Below, piece after piece: positions 11,390 through 22,299 of a stretch of 64,000 bases of DNA. Within the stretch, counting starts at the first letter, position 1; the number at the start of each line of letters is the position of its first letter. Source of the stretch: Gnetum montanum. Lineage: Eukaryota > Streptophyta > Gnetopsida > Gnetales > Gnetaceae. A model generated the notes under the pieces. The model ran no database searches. It saw only the letters and a program-made list of their open reading frames with translations, and was not told where the DNA came from. The stretch is taken from assembly GCA_015680685.1 (NCBI GenBank), contig MNCI01025485.1:6897-70896 (forward strand). Direction: 5' to 3'. Position numbers and translations under genes: made by a program.

Positions 11390-11955
11390 TTTGAGCATAT
11401 GAAATCAGTGGCCATGAGAATAGTCATCGTAGGTAAGATGATCTTCACCTGTATTTGAGGGATATCGGCAGAGCCCTGGGCAATAAGGAACAGGCGGAGC
11501 TCGTTATCAGGAAGCTACTGGGAGAACTTGAACGTGCAGCCACGGAGGCTCAAGATATCCTTGATTTCAGTGTGGTCCAAAGATTAGTATAAGGTCCCTC
11601 TTCTCACTCATCTCCTCCCTCCTCTAGTTTTATGATTTCTTTCCATGGATTTCTTGGTAAAGTACAATCCGTGCCTGTGAAGCGTCAAATTTCTCTGCAA
11701 ATTCAGAAAATGAATATGATACTGGACAAGATTGAAACAAGGGCACGAACCTTTAGTTCATTGCCGGGACCTCATAACGTTGGCACTTGTTTATCTTGTT
11801 CTAATTATGATGATTTGTTGAGAAGGGCAGAGGTTATCTACAAGGAAGATACGTCTGTTGATATCCTGCCCAAGAGGAGATTGAATGTTTAATAAATCAA
11901 CACAGAGTTGTGGCCGTTGTGGGAATAGCGGGGAGTGGCAAAACCAAACTTCTGC
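11390..11955 (+). pseudogene. Relic of a CC-NBS-LRR (CNL) resistance gene
   Basis: CNL proteins are intracellular immune receptors. In one frame the sequence reads like the end of an N-terminal coiled-coil domain: LRDIGRALGNKEQAELV, then ATEAQDILDF (compare the YDAEDILDEF motif of the family), a stop, then RQISLQIQKMNMILDKIE, typical of the helix before the NB-ARC domain. After two adjacent stops at about 11890-11895, another frame has VVAVVGIAGSGKTKLLQHVF, a good P-loop. Nothing after the P-loop (kinase-2, GLPL, LRRs) can be found. The gene is therefore truncated by a junction near 11960 and has several stops. Confidence 0.65.
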
Positions 11956-12290
11956 AACATGTATTTCGGTGGATCAAATCCAGGCCGCGTGAACAACTGC
12001 GGCTTGATTTTGCCGCCGAGGATTCAAGATTTGATGATCACAGAGAGAGCTGCCGGGGTACCACTGCCCACGTTTCTGCTCAGCAAGGCGTCCCCGCTCA
12101 ATGCGACGTCCATGGCGGTGTTTTCGGCTCTGCTGGAGCACAACAGCCTCGACCATCATATTTCCTCCTTCATTGCAACCAGAACGATGCCACCGACCCC
12201 TTTCAAAACAACGGCGTAGACGGCAACGCTTCGCAGCAGCAGTTCTCCAACGACGTCAACGGCGTAGAGGTTAGGGCTACCAAGTGAAAA
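11956..12290 (+). other. GC-rich segment of unknown origin joined to the CNL relic
   Basis: GC content is visibly higher than on either side. It stays open in two plus frames (to 12219 in one, to 12287 in the other) and in one minus frame, as GC-rich former coding DNA often does. I cannot match any translation to a family. It may be a piece of another gene brought next to the NBS-LRR relic by a transposon or illegitimate repair. It ends abruptly at about 12290, where AT-rich LTR-like sequence begins. Confidence 0.35.
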
Positions 12291-13700
12291 GTAAGGACAT
12301 AAAAATGCCTGTGCAACTCATGAAAGTTGGCAACCATAACTTCTTAATCTCTCTAAGGTGGTTGTAACTTCTATGGAGGTTATAACTAATCCTCATTAAC
12401 TTCATATGGTTGCAATCAAATTTGAATTTTCCATGATGTTGTAACCACCACATAAGACACTTGCAACTATACCCATTTTCTATATGGTAGTTACAACTAA
12501 CTCTTATGGTGGTTGTAACTAACCTTAATGATTGTAACTATCTTAAAGTCGCTATAAAAAGGGCTTCATAGGTAGATTAAAATGGGGAATTGAACAAAGA
12601 TACTGAAGATTGTAAGATGGCTGGCTAATTTATCAATTCAACTACTTTGTTTTAATTTTATGAGTTTATTTTTTCTCATTTTGTTTTAGTTACTTAGCTA
12701 ATGGTTTAGATAGTATTGTGCTTGACATTTAATTTTGAGATTTTCTAAATTACTTTTATAGCTCTATGTTTATGCAATTCTAGGGTTCTATTTTGGTTGC
12801 TATATAAAAGCTTATGTTGTTTTTGAAAAGCCTCTTGAGCAATTTAATAGTGATGTCTTTATCAAATTGCCTGTTTGAGTCTAGAGGGTCTAGAAAAATC
12901 TTGGATACTTTGAGATGACTGAAATAGCTTCATTTTTTTAAAGTTTATTGCATTGATATTTCAATCTTGAAATTGTCAAATTTTCTTGAAAGCTCTATTG
13001 TTTGCAATTCTTGACAACTATTAACTAGCCAAATAAAAGCTTGTACTTTGTCATTTACAAAGTGTTTTGGTAGTTAAATAAGAGTGTCTTTTATAAAATT
13101 GTTTGTTGAGCTTAGAGGGTTTAGACAATTCGTAATATTTAGATTGAATTGGAATAGCTTTATTGCAAAGTGTTTTTTTATGTCAATTTATCTCGCTTAA
13201 ATGTTTGAGATTTCACACAAATCTACTTTCTTTTTTTTGCTCTTTCTAAAGCCATTGAATCTTGCTCTATTTCTAGTTTTCTTGTGGAACTCTCTCTTGG
13301 GGAAATTAGGAGTCGATTATGACAGAGTTGCGCTTAAGCATTTTTGTGAAATTTTATTTATTTCAAGCAACGTACTATAGCGACTATTTGGGCTAAGTCA
13401 TTTGACAAAATAAGAATCTTTAATGACTCACAGCATTTGACCAAGTTAGCTAAATTTCTTTTATGATAGCTAGTTATAGTTTCATACCCAAACCCCACCA
13501 TTTCAACAATCACAATAGCAACTACACATTCATGCTTAGTTCACTCTATAACCACTAAGTTTCTTGGGAGGTATCTGGGCCTTGGTGTTGCCAGAGACCA
13601 ACAAGCACCTAAACCCTATTTGACGGAACACCTACATTTCCCGTGACCTCAAAGCCACGGGACTGGAGGCCAAACGTTGGCAGTCCCAAATGGTCGCCAA
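12291..13700 (+). mobile_element. LTR-like repeat with a motif array and TATA box
   Basis: About 12350-12545 carries at least seven copies, in both orientations, of a GTTGTAACT-type motif, followed by a good plus-strand TATA box (CTATAAAAAGG at 12552-12562). This resembles an LTR U3 region and core promoter. Downstream (12718-13190) are two diverged tandem copies of a unit of roughly 235 bp. No coding domain or clear terminal repeat is visible, so the family and both ends are uncertain. Confidence 0.4.
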
Positions 13701-13739
13701 TAGTTGATTGCCTTGCTTTGGTTTTGGTGTATCAAACTT

Positions 13740-15040
13740 TAAAGAATGAAGAAGTGTGTTTCTTGTATGATCATGAGCATGTGCAGGTTTAAGCAAAAGA
13801 GCTTTGAGATCAAGGAAGTCAATCTAAGGAATGACTAGTGATCAAGTAATCTGTTTGGTGAAGTTCTAAGCCAAAATAGGATTCAAGGAAGCTAGATCAA
13901 GGATTCTAAGATACATGTAGATAATAAGCAATCATCTTCCCTCAACCCTGGGTGTAGCCTAGACATCTAGACTTCATGGTAGATGTCCAGAGAAAGAGCA
14001 AATCAAGTTCAAATTTCAACTTCTTGCCAATCCGAATGTCGAAGACTAGAGCCTATACATCCCAATTATGGACATCCAAGGTCTTAAGTTTGACATCCTA
14101 GTTGTGATGTCCAATCCTCTAAGGTGAATGCCAAAGTAGAGCCTATAAACATAACAGGGTGAACTTCCTAGCTTTTTCTAGACATCTATAACTTGCTCTA
14201 GACATTCAACCTAAAACTCAGACTTCTTAGTGTGGATTTTTAAACTTTAAATGGGATCTCCTAAGTAGCTATTGAAGAAAATAAAAAAGTCATTTCTTAT
14301 CATTTTCTTAGCTTTAATTTGAAGCTGAAAACTTGCATGGCACAAAATTTATATAGGAAAGTGTTAAAATCTATTTTTCAAAGCAAGCAAAGTTGTCCAA
14401 AGAATAAGCATTGTATTGGTTCTTGGTTAAGATTTGTAAGGTGTTAGAAGTTTAATTTGGAAGTTGTACTACCATTGCTACATCTTCTCCTAGGGTTTTA
14501 TTGTTTGAATGCATTATTCATTATTTCATTGTTCATGTATGGATCTAAATATAGCGCTTGTTATTTCATTGCCTTAGTGTGAGCTAGATTAGTGTAGATT
14601 TGATTTTGGAAATCTCTCTTACTACACATTCTTCATATTGTATTTCTTTTGAGCTCTATAGAGCATAGACTCTCTATGCAGGGAGATCTATATTGAAACC
14701 CTCAAAGGTTCAAGTGTTTGACTTTTTGTATTAATCTTGAAGTGTATGTGAATGTGTCTTATGGGTACATCACAATGTGTTGTTTGGCCTAATGAGGTCC
14801 TTAGGAGTCCTGTAGGATACCAAGATCACTATTCACCCTATGAGGAGTGTGTAGCATCTAAAGATTGACCATAGTGATAGCCTTAGCTACATTTAATATT
14901 CAAGTGAATGTTATAATGGTGAGCTTTACCGTGCACATCAATGAGTTTGTTTCTTTGTGCATTTGATTTCATTAGTTTGATTTAAAGTTTGAATTTTTAT
15001 TATAACTAATTCATCCCATCCTTCTAAGGTAATTGATTCG
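13740..15040 (+). mobile_element. Probable LTR of a Copia-type element
   Basis: It lies immediately upstream of a tRNA-iMet-type primer-binding site and Copia coding sequence, so it is taken to be a 5' LTR. Between 13970 and 14200 it holds repeated GACATC/GATGTC motifs, once more upstream of TATA-like sequence (near 14148 and 14350). The left boundary is not defined by any sequence signal I can see, and the right end is set by the PBS. Confidence 0.5.
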
Positions 15041-15043
15041 CAA

Positions 15044-15057
15044 GTGGTAGTGGAGCC
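15044..15057 (+). other. Primer-binding site of the Copia-type element
   Basis: GTGGTAGTGGAGCC is a mutated form of the TGGTATCAGAGCC site complementary to initiator tRNA-Met that follows many plant LTRs. Only about 220 bp separate it from the protease remnant, so most of gag is missing. Confidence 0.55.
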
Positions 15058-15277
15058 TAGTAACCATTTCTAATTTGATAACTTGAAAATATGAAGAGAA
15101 TTACGGTGTCACTTGTAACACACTTAATCTAGATAATCCAAACAATGGCATAAGAAAGAGTAGAATATAAGAAATCCAACACATTTTTGACTATGATGAA
15201 TTGCAAGTTAACTACAATGCAATGAATGTTAAAGATGAAAGAAACACAACCACCACACAAGAAGATTTCAGCCAAGC

Positions 15278-15795
15278 TTGCTTGCAAAACTGACATTACT
15301 AGCATTTAGAGGAACAACTTGGTTTATTGATAGCCAATACTCTAGATACATGACAAAGGATAAAACTCAATTCATCAAGCTCAAGGATGAAGATGGAGAA
15401 ACTGTCATTTTTGGAGATAACACTAAAGCTACCATCAAAGGTTTTAATACCATTGATAGAAGTAATCTTCCATCAATAAGAAATTTCTTTTATGTTCAAG
15501 GTTTGGAACATAATTTCTTAAGTGTTATTCAATTCTATGATGAAGACTATAAGGTTGTTTTTGAAAGAGATACATGCTTTATCAAAAATCTAATAATTGA
15601 AAAAATTCTTATGATGGGACATTACAAGGCTAATGTATATGTTATCTTACTATAAGAAATTGCTAATTTTGATACCAAGTTCCTTGTAAGTAATATAGGT
15701 GATGTTAGGCTTTGGCATAAAAAACTTAGGCACATTAAATATGAAGATCCTACACGCACTTGTCAATAATAATATGGTGAAAGATCTACTTCAAC
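15278..15795 (+). pseudogene. Ty1/Copia pol fragment: protease end and pre-integrase domain
   Basis: The 125-codon open frame reads TWFIDSQYSRYMTKDK, aligning with the WxxDSGxSxHMT protease active-site region of Copia elements, but the catalytic DSG is DSQ here. It goes on with VIFGDNTKATIKG and GLEHNFLSVIQFYDEDYKVVFE, and after the stop a LWHKKLRHIKYED stretch corresponds to the GAG-pre-integrase domain. The element is cut at 15795-15798 by the LTR of the Athila-like element; integrase and RT are not found. Confidence 0.88.
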
Positions 15796-15797
15796 TT

Positions 15798-16640
15798 TGA
15801 TGAGCGACGAAGTATCCCTACGCCCAACCATACAAATCACTAAGGCATTCACATGCGATCCAGTTGAATTCCATGGACCTATAGTTCTCCAGTGTACTAG
15901 TTCCTCTAGGAAGTGAAACGACGTTGAGAACGTTTGTTGTCTTCCCAATTACACTTGTGAAGCTCAAGGATATGGTTTAAGTATAATTGAGATACATGTT
16001 TTTTATCATTTTATGTTTTAGAAGTTTAATCTCCTACAACAAGAATGAAAGGTATGGTAATTTAAGATCTAATTCATTCACTGCCTAGCTAGCCTTACAC
16101 AAGTACTCGTCCCACTTTTCTAAACACATCTTGAACACATATAATGTTGCTGGATTACCAAATGTTAAAAGTTGTTAGGTTACTAAGCACTATATCTATG
16201 CTCGAAGTGGTCATGCTTGTGTTCATTAACAATTGAAAATTAATTACTTAAATTAAATGCATCAAAGTAAGTGCATGAAAGTAAAATGCATTAAAGGAAA
16301 CATTAATCTATTCTCAGTGTTGCAAGGATTATCAAAAGAGTTCATTTTTGTTCTTGTCACATTGCTACGCTTAGGTACATCAATGTTTGAACAAAGATCT
16401 ATATACACTTAAACTCCTACTGTGGGCACTAAAAAAATATTCTAACTCTAGAAAAAACAAACTATAAGGGCTTTGCTAACTATGACAAAAACTGATATGA
16501 AAATTGTGAGCCTGAGCACTATATTTATAGGCTGGTGTATACCCTATGACATCAGATATTTGACATTGCCTTTTGGCCTTGACATTGGATACCTGACATC
16601 AGAGCAAATGAAAATGTGATTCATCATACCCCAACAATTG
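15798..16640 (-). mobile_element. Athila-like LTR (copy C), 3' LTR, with polypurine tract
   Basis: This 829-bp LTR (15798-16626) starts TGATGAGCGACG and ends TCATCA in plus coordinates, so it has perfect TGATGA/TCATCA terminal inverted hexamers. The minus-strand TATA box (CCTATAAATATAGTGC) lies at about 16515-16530, with GATGTC-type motifs upstream (16540-16605). Just outside its 5' end, 16627-16640 reads CAATTGTTGGGGTA on the minus strand, a plausible polypurine tract. It is therefore the 3' LTR of the element whose pol and gag follow up to 24495. The sequence near 16410-16480 corresponds to a single unit of the 62-bp repeat expanded in the copy at 56640. Confidence 0.85.
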
Positions 16641-18599
16641 AATGAAAACTTGTCCTTGAGTGAAGAAGAAGAAGAACAAGTTCCTTACAAAATATTCAGA
16701 AGGCATGGGATTATTGATTGACATACAAACTGACCTAGATGGAATAGATAGATGCTGAGTGCCCAAGTGTATGGAGTTACAATCCTACAAAATTGGGTAT
16801 TCATGATAAGAGAAGTGAACACCTTTGATAAAATTGACATCCAATGCCTCTTGGTAGCTAAAGAATGAGAGAAAATATCCAACGATCATGAATGGTCCTC
16901 GTCGTGTCGTACTGTTGCATCATCCTTAGTGAAGATAGTCCCCCTTCTAGTCCATGCCTCCCACTACAATCACAACAAAATTGTGAATTAGTATGCAATA
17001 TGTAACACATAACTAGTAAGTACCTTATCTCATCAGTGGTTACACTTAGCTAGGTTGTGATTATGATATATTGATTCCTTTAGAAGTGTTAGCGAGAAGG
17101 CTGACAAATCAGGTAAAATAGATACGTGGTCCATTAAATTTGAAAAATTCAACATAAGGAAATATTTAAAGAGGGTGTAAGAATTTACAATAATAAAAAA
17201 GAAGGTTCATTGAAAATTGTTATGAAGATGTGCACAATTGGATGTCATTGATGAGGTAAACAAAAGAATTTGATTGTAAGAGTATTTAAGGGTAAAGAAC
17301 TTAACTAACCCAACCAAAAGATATACAAGTGAATCCTCCCCAAAGTAGGCACAAGCCTTTTATGTCCTTGCATAACTTCAAACCAAAGAGTTTATGGGCT
17401 CCATGGATGATTAATGGTTACAAAAGGTTAAGTACAAAAACCTCGAAGAAACTACCTAAGAATTCTGACACATTAAACCAAGACATCAAACAAGAACATG
17501 AAATTGGTAGTAAGGTGAGACATGGAAAGCATAGATGGATGAGAGAGAGTGGAATGGAGTTTCTAATTAAGGTCACATGAAGTCCCTTATGAATTTTATG
17601 GTTAATTGACTTGATAAGATCCATCATTATTCTAGACCAAAACCAACCACGTTCAATGGCTTCGCATCGCCATTCTAAGACCAGTCCATCCCCTTGAGAC
17701 ATAAGAGTGCTCCCATAGAACAACCACCATTTCTTATTAGAGAAGAAGAGAGAAGTAGGAAGTGAGAATGAACCTTAGTTAGAGGGGACCTTCAAGCATG
17801 GGTAACATGTCTTTTTAGTTCCATAACTAGTGCTTGTAGCCTGTTTATTTTGTCTAAGGGATGTGCTTTGAATTCTCATTTTTTTTTAAATGGGAACCAC
17901 ACCATACAAAGATGTATGTGTTTATTTTGTCTAAGGGGTGTATTTTGAATTCCCATCATTTTTTTTATTTTTTACTTTTCTTTGATGAGAACCACACCAT
18001 GCAAAGACTTATTCAACTTCCTTTATTAGTCAACATGGAATGGTAAGAAGTCCATGAAAACACACATGCACACAGGCAAATAGAAAGGCACAAAGAATAC
18101 TGAATCCCCTTGAAGCCACATCCTATTCAAACCTTTGAATCCTTTCCAATTCCAAAAACTACCAAAGTCACAAGTTCGTTACGGTTTCATTAATAAAAAA
18201 TGAATTGCACGTTTCCAGAACAAGGAAAACCATAGAGTTTGTGGATGGATGGATGTTGTGGGTTGACTACCTATTGCATGAAAAAGAACCATGTCCTAAT
18301 CATCAATAACAAAATTCAAAGCCAAAATCCAGACACCAACAATCAAATAACAAAATAGTACATACCACCATTAAGCAATGCATTACCACTATACTTGGCA
18401 CTTATTAACAAAAAGTTAGAAAATCACACCAAAATAAAATAAGAGAAAATATAAAAAAAGTGTAAAATATTCAAGAAATAGTATGGTGTAAAACAAAAAT
18501 TAGAAAAGAGTAATAACATGAAAACATTAAGATGTAAAATAAAGAATGTTTAAAACAAAAAGTTTTTTAAAAATGTGTAAAACAAAAAGTTCAAAAAAT
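16641..18599 (-). other. 3' non-pol region of the Athila-like element
   Basis: It lies between integrase and the 3' LTR. From about 16965 to 18599 it is collinear with 61754-63800 at the right of the window (shared stretches near 17325/62575, 17580/62830 and 18050/63235). It has no long open frame. A duplication at about 17845-18003, with two copies of a GGGAACCACACCAT-type stretch, is single in the other copy. Where the other element has a coiled-coil ORF of about 2.7 kb, only about 320 bp lie between this region and the LTR here, so that ORF is deleted. Confidence 0.65.
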
Positions 18600-19720
18600 G
18601 AGGAGCTTCTTGTATGGTTAGCATGGATGGCCATTTCTCCCACGACTAAGTTGAAAGGAGGAGATTTGAAATATGGAGCATGGTTGTCCATATGATGAGG
18701 CATTTGTTGTATTAGTTGGCTTATGCTCATGGAAAGGTTTGATTTGTTGGATGTTGACCAATTGTTTCTTGTCTGGGCTCTCAAGTTTGTAGATCATCAT
18801 GGCCCCATAAGAAAAAGTTTGGTAAATGATGTAAGGTCCTTCCCACAACATTTGGAACTTAGTTCATTGAGGTACATGTGCAGGGTTCTAGTAGAGAACC
18901 TTATCTCCCAGTTGTAATTTGACTTTTTTGATTTTAAGGTCATGGCACTTTTTGTTGTAGGCCTTGTGTAACTCGTTAGATGATAAGGCCACCAATCGAT
19001 TTTCATCTAGCAGGTTGAGATTCATTAGTCTTTCTTTTTATGCTAGACTCAAGTTAAAGTCAATGTCATAGGCTATTGAAAGTGTACGGAGCTTGAATTG
19101 AATAGGAAGTATTGGTAATTTTCCATACACAAGCTCATAAGGAGAATACTCTATAGGAAGTTTCCATGTTGAGCAGTAGGCCCAAAGGGAATCTTTGAGT
19201 TTTGTGCTCCAGTCTTTTCTATATTTGCTAAAAGTTCTTGTTAGAATCCTTATGATTTCTCTATTGGTAACCTCAACTTGACCATTAGCTTGGGGGTGGT
19301 AGGGCATTGTGAGTTTATGTTCAACCCCTAAGCATTGCATGAGCTTCCAAAAATTAGTGCTTGTAAAGTGAGTTTCATTATCAAAAATTAATGCATGTGG
19401 CACACCAAACCTATTTACAACATTTTGTTATACAAACCAAGCAATAGTAGAATATGTATAGTCGATGATGGCTGCTGCTTCTACCCATTTCGTATAATAG
19501 TTAACAACAACTATGATGCATGCCTTTCCATTTGACATGGGCACAATGGGACCCATGAAGTCAATGCCTTAGATGTCAAAGGGTTCTAGTGGTTGAATCC
19601 ATTGTTGAGGTCCCTCCCTTCGAGCAGTCATTCTACCATCTCGTTGGCATCATTCACAAGAGAAGACGTAATGATGAGCATCCCTGAAGATTGTTGGTCA
19701 ATAGTACCCTACCATTAGAA
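18600..19720 (-). pseudogene. Athila-like integrase, degraded
   Basis: Integrase inserts the cDNA copy into the chromosome. On the minus strand: a partial zinc finger (HHYVFSCE, then CQRDGRMTARR near 19640), GIDFMGPIVPMSNGK with the first catalytic Asp, then an open frame 19403-19038 with FDNETHFTS (second Asp), YHPQANGQVEVTNREI (catalytic Glu) and SLWAYCSTWKLPI. The C-terminal part (18990-18620) shows NPAHVPQ-like and LWEGPYIIY stretches. Several in-frame stops and a frame change separate these pieces. No chromodomain is seen, as expected for the Athila/Tat group. Confidence 0.9.
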
Positions 19721-20183
19721 TTTGAATGGTTGTGCATCTCCAAACATAGTGTCCTCTATAAGGACCTTCACAAGCATCTTAGAGAATGCATAGTTGATCG
19801 ACATCAAGGACACACCAATGAACCAGGCCATCAATGCACACCTTGTAAAGGTGTCCGTTGATTTCCATGAAGTGTTTTACGTGGTGAAGAAACTACTAAT
19901 TCTTCTGGTGGTCCAACCCTTGTGGCATCTCTTGGATGAGAAGATAGATGAGAATGTCATCATACCATTTAGGCTCATTGGATAATTATTTAGTTATAGC
20001 CCTAGCAAAGAGGATTTCATCAGGAAACATATCAGGTAGTTGATTTTCTTCCTCTTTATTGTCCCATCACAATCGATACAAGTGACCAGTGACCACATTC
20101 TTAATGCCCTTTCAATCTATCATTGTAAGATTGAATTCCTGTAAGATCACCAACTACCATATGACACAAGGGCTTATCGTTGG

Positions 20184-21330
20184 CTAGTTCATTAGGAAGT
20201 GGATGGCACTATGGTTCATGTGCACAAACACTTTGTATCCAAGCACATAATGCATGAACTTTTCTAGAGCAAACACCACTACCATCAATTCTTTTTCTAT
20301 GGTGGTGTAGTTTAGTTGTGCACCCACAATGCTTTGGCTAGTGCAGTGGATGTAATATGGACATTTCTTGTCATCCATTTGTGTAAGTATGACTCCCAAG
20401 GCATAATCTGATGCATCTGTCATGATGTGAAAGGGTCTAGACTAGTTAGGTGCTTGAAGGATTATAGTTTGTACAAGTTCCTCTTTTAGTTGTTGGAATG
20501 CTTTTTCACATTCCACGGTCTAGACAAATTGAGCATCTTTCTTTGATAGTTTCACCAATGGCTTTGCGATATTAGAGAAATTCTCTATGAATCATTGGTA
20601 GTAGCTAGTATGTCCAAGGAATGATTGAACATCTTTGACAGTTTCTAGTTGGCGGGTTATTCCTTTGATGACCCTTGTTTTGTTAGGGTCTACCTCAATT
20701 CCTGCTTGTGATATCCTATGCCCTAATATAAGGCCTTCCTGGACCATTAGGTGACTTTTTTGCTAATTGAACCACAAGTTGGTTTCAACACATCATTTTA
20801 GCACTTGCTCAAGGTGGTCCAAGGCTTGCTCAAATGTAGCTCCATAAGTGGAGAAGTCATCCATGAAGACTTTCATACCACTACTGATTTGTTGTTGAAA
20901 AATGCTTAGAACCAAGCATTGGAATGTAGTAAGAGCATTGCATAGACCATCTTGCGATATCCAAAAGTCCCCTAAGGACTCGTGAATGTTATTTTGGCCT
21001 GGTCCTCTAGTGCAATTTAAATTTGGGTATAGCCACTATAACCATCTAGAAAACTGTAGTAGCAATGCCCAAATATTGTGTCTAACACCTGATCAACAAA
21101 TGACAATGGAAAATGATCCTTGAATGTTGCCATATTCTATAGTCGAAAGTTGATGCAGACCTACCACTTGTCACCTTTCTTTGGTACAATCATGAGTGGA
21201 CTAACCCACTCACTATCTGCAATGGGATAAATGAACCTTGCCTTGAGGAGTTGTTCGATTTACTCTTTGATAATCTGCTTCAGTTTGGGGTTCAATTGCC
21301 TCTATGGCTATCTCTTTGGCTTCATGGCTG
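20184..21330 (-). pseudogene. Athila-like reverse transcriptase and RNase H, degraded
   Basis: RT begins near 21300 with ARFIYPIADSEWVSPLMIVP, continues with LDGYSGYTQI and has the active site VFMDDFSTYG near 20845-20875; the MDD core is intact. Further on are GHRISQAGIEVDPNK-like and FLGHTSYYQ-like stretches. RNase H is the open frame 20423-20184 (TDASDYALGVILTQ, then TTIEKELMVVVFALEKF). Stops are scattered through RT. The VFMDDFS form of the active site is typical of plant Athila/Tat gypsy elements. Confidence 0.9.
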
Positions 21331-21899
21331 AATTAGTGTAGATGTGATGCTAGCATATCCTAGGATCAATCCTTGTGAGTTTAGGATATGACCAAGCAAA
21401 AGTTGCTGACCATTTTTCAACTACATTCAACAACATCTTTTTCTACTTTGGAGTAAGATTTGCATTAATTATGACTAGCACTTTTTAAAAACACGTATTC
21501 CATTTTGTTCGGTAGCATTTTAGTTCAAGGGGCTCTTGCTTTAATTTTTTAGGAATTTCCAACTCTCCCTAATAAGTATCATCATTTGCATCATCAAAGA
21601 GTTGGTGATGAACTTGCTCTAGTTCATCCATGCCTGTGACATATGCGCATGTCAAGCTCTCAATTGGTTCCATGAAAAGTGTGCTGCTCTCAAAATTAGT
21701 GGTCAGCCACTGGGTGTCCTCCTATTTTGTGGCTGTTGTGTACAGACACCTTTGAATTTCTACTTTTGCTACACATTGCTTACATGTAGAGATAGATGCT
21801 TGTTTCATGGCCCAGAGTTTTTGCACATAATTGCACCATGTATCATTGTATCTGATGTATAGAACTTTCTTCTTCTTAATCTTTTCGAAGAAAAATATC

Positions 21900-22292
21900 T
21901 TTAATGCCCATTCTTCCATCAACGGTGCTAAGCCATGCCCTTCCCATGATGATTGGGAAATCCCCTATGCAGTTCTCCACTTTGATCACTAGGAAATCAA
22001 CAAGATAAGACCATCCACAGATAGTGATCACAATGTCTTCTACTACTCCTTATGGAACAGTGATGAACTAGTCTACCAAATCTAATCTAATATTGCTCTT
22101 CTTTAAAGGAGGTAGGTTCCATGCAGTAGACATCTCATGAGAGATTAGGTTGACATTGAAACCTAAGTTGAGAAGAGCTTTGCACAGTTCATTTCCAATG
22201 ATCTGCAAATAAATTAGAGGACTTCTAGGATTTGCTAACATCCTAGGAAGGTTTCTAGCACAGATCCAATCAAATATGGTGTGAGTAAGCAT
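21900..22292 (-). pseudogene. Athila-like aspartic protease, degraded
   Basis: ELCKALLNLGFNVNLIS (near 22150-22195) corresponds to the ALLDLGASVNLLP region of plant gypsy proteases, with the catalytic Asp replaced by Asn. Downstream, GDFPIIMGRAWLSTVDGR matches the ILGRPFLATA-type flap end. The change at the catalytic Asp adds to the evidence that the element is dead. Confidence 0.8.
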
Positions 22293-22299
22293 AATAATA

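Noticed and set aside
11910..12287. 125-codon frame with a P-loop as a functional ATPase
   Set aside because: Only the P-loop is present; the following residues match no NB-ARC motif and upstream coding sequence is interrupted by stops.
17329..17723. Open frames of 83 and 101 codons in the 3' region of the Athila-like element
   Set aside because: The matching region at 62575-62830 does not keep these frames, so they are not conserved coding sequence.
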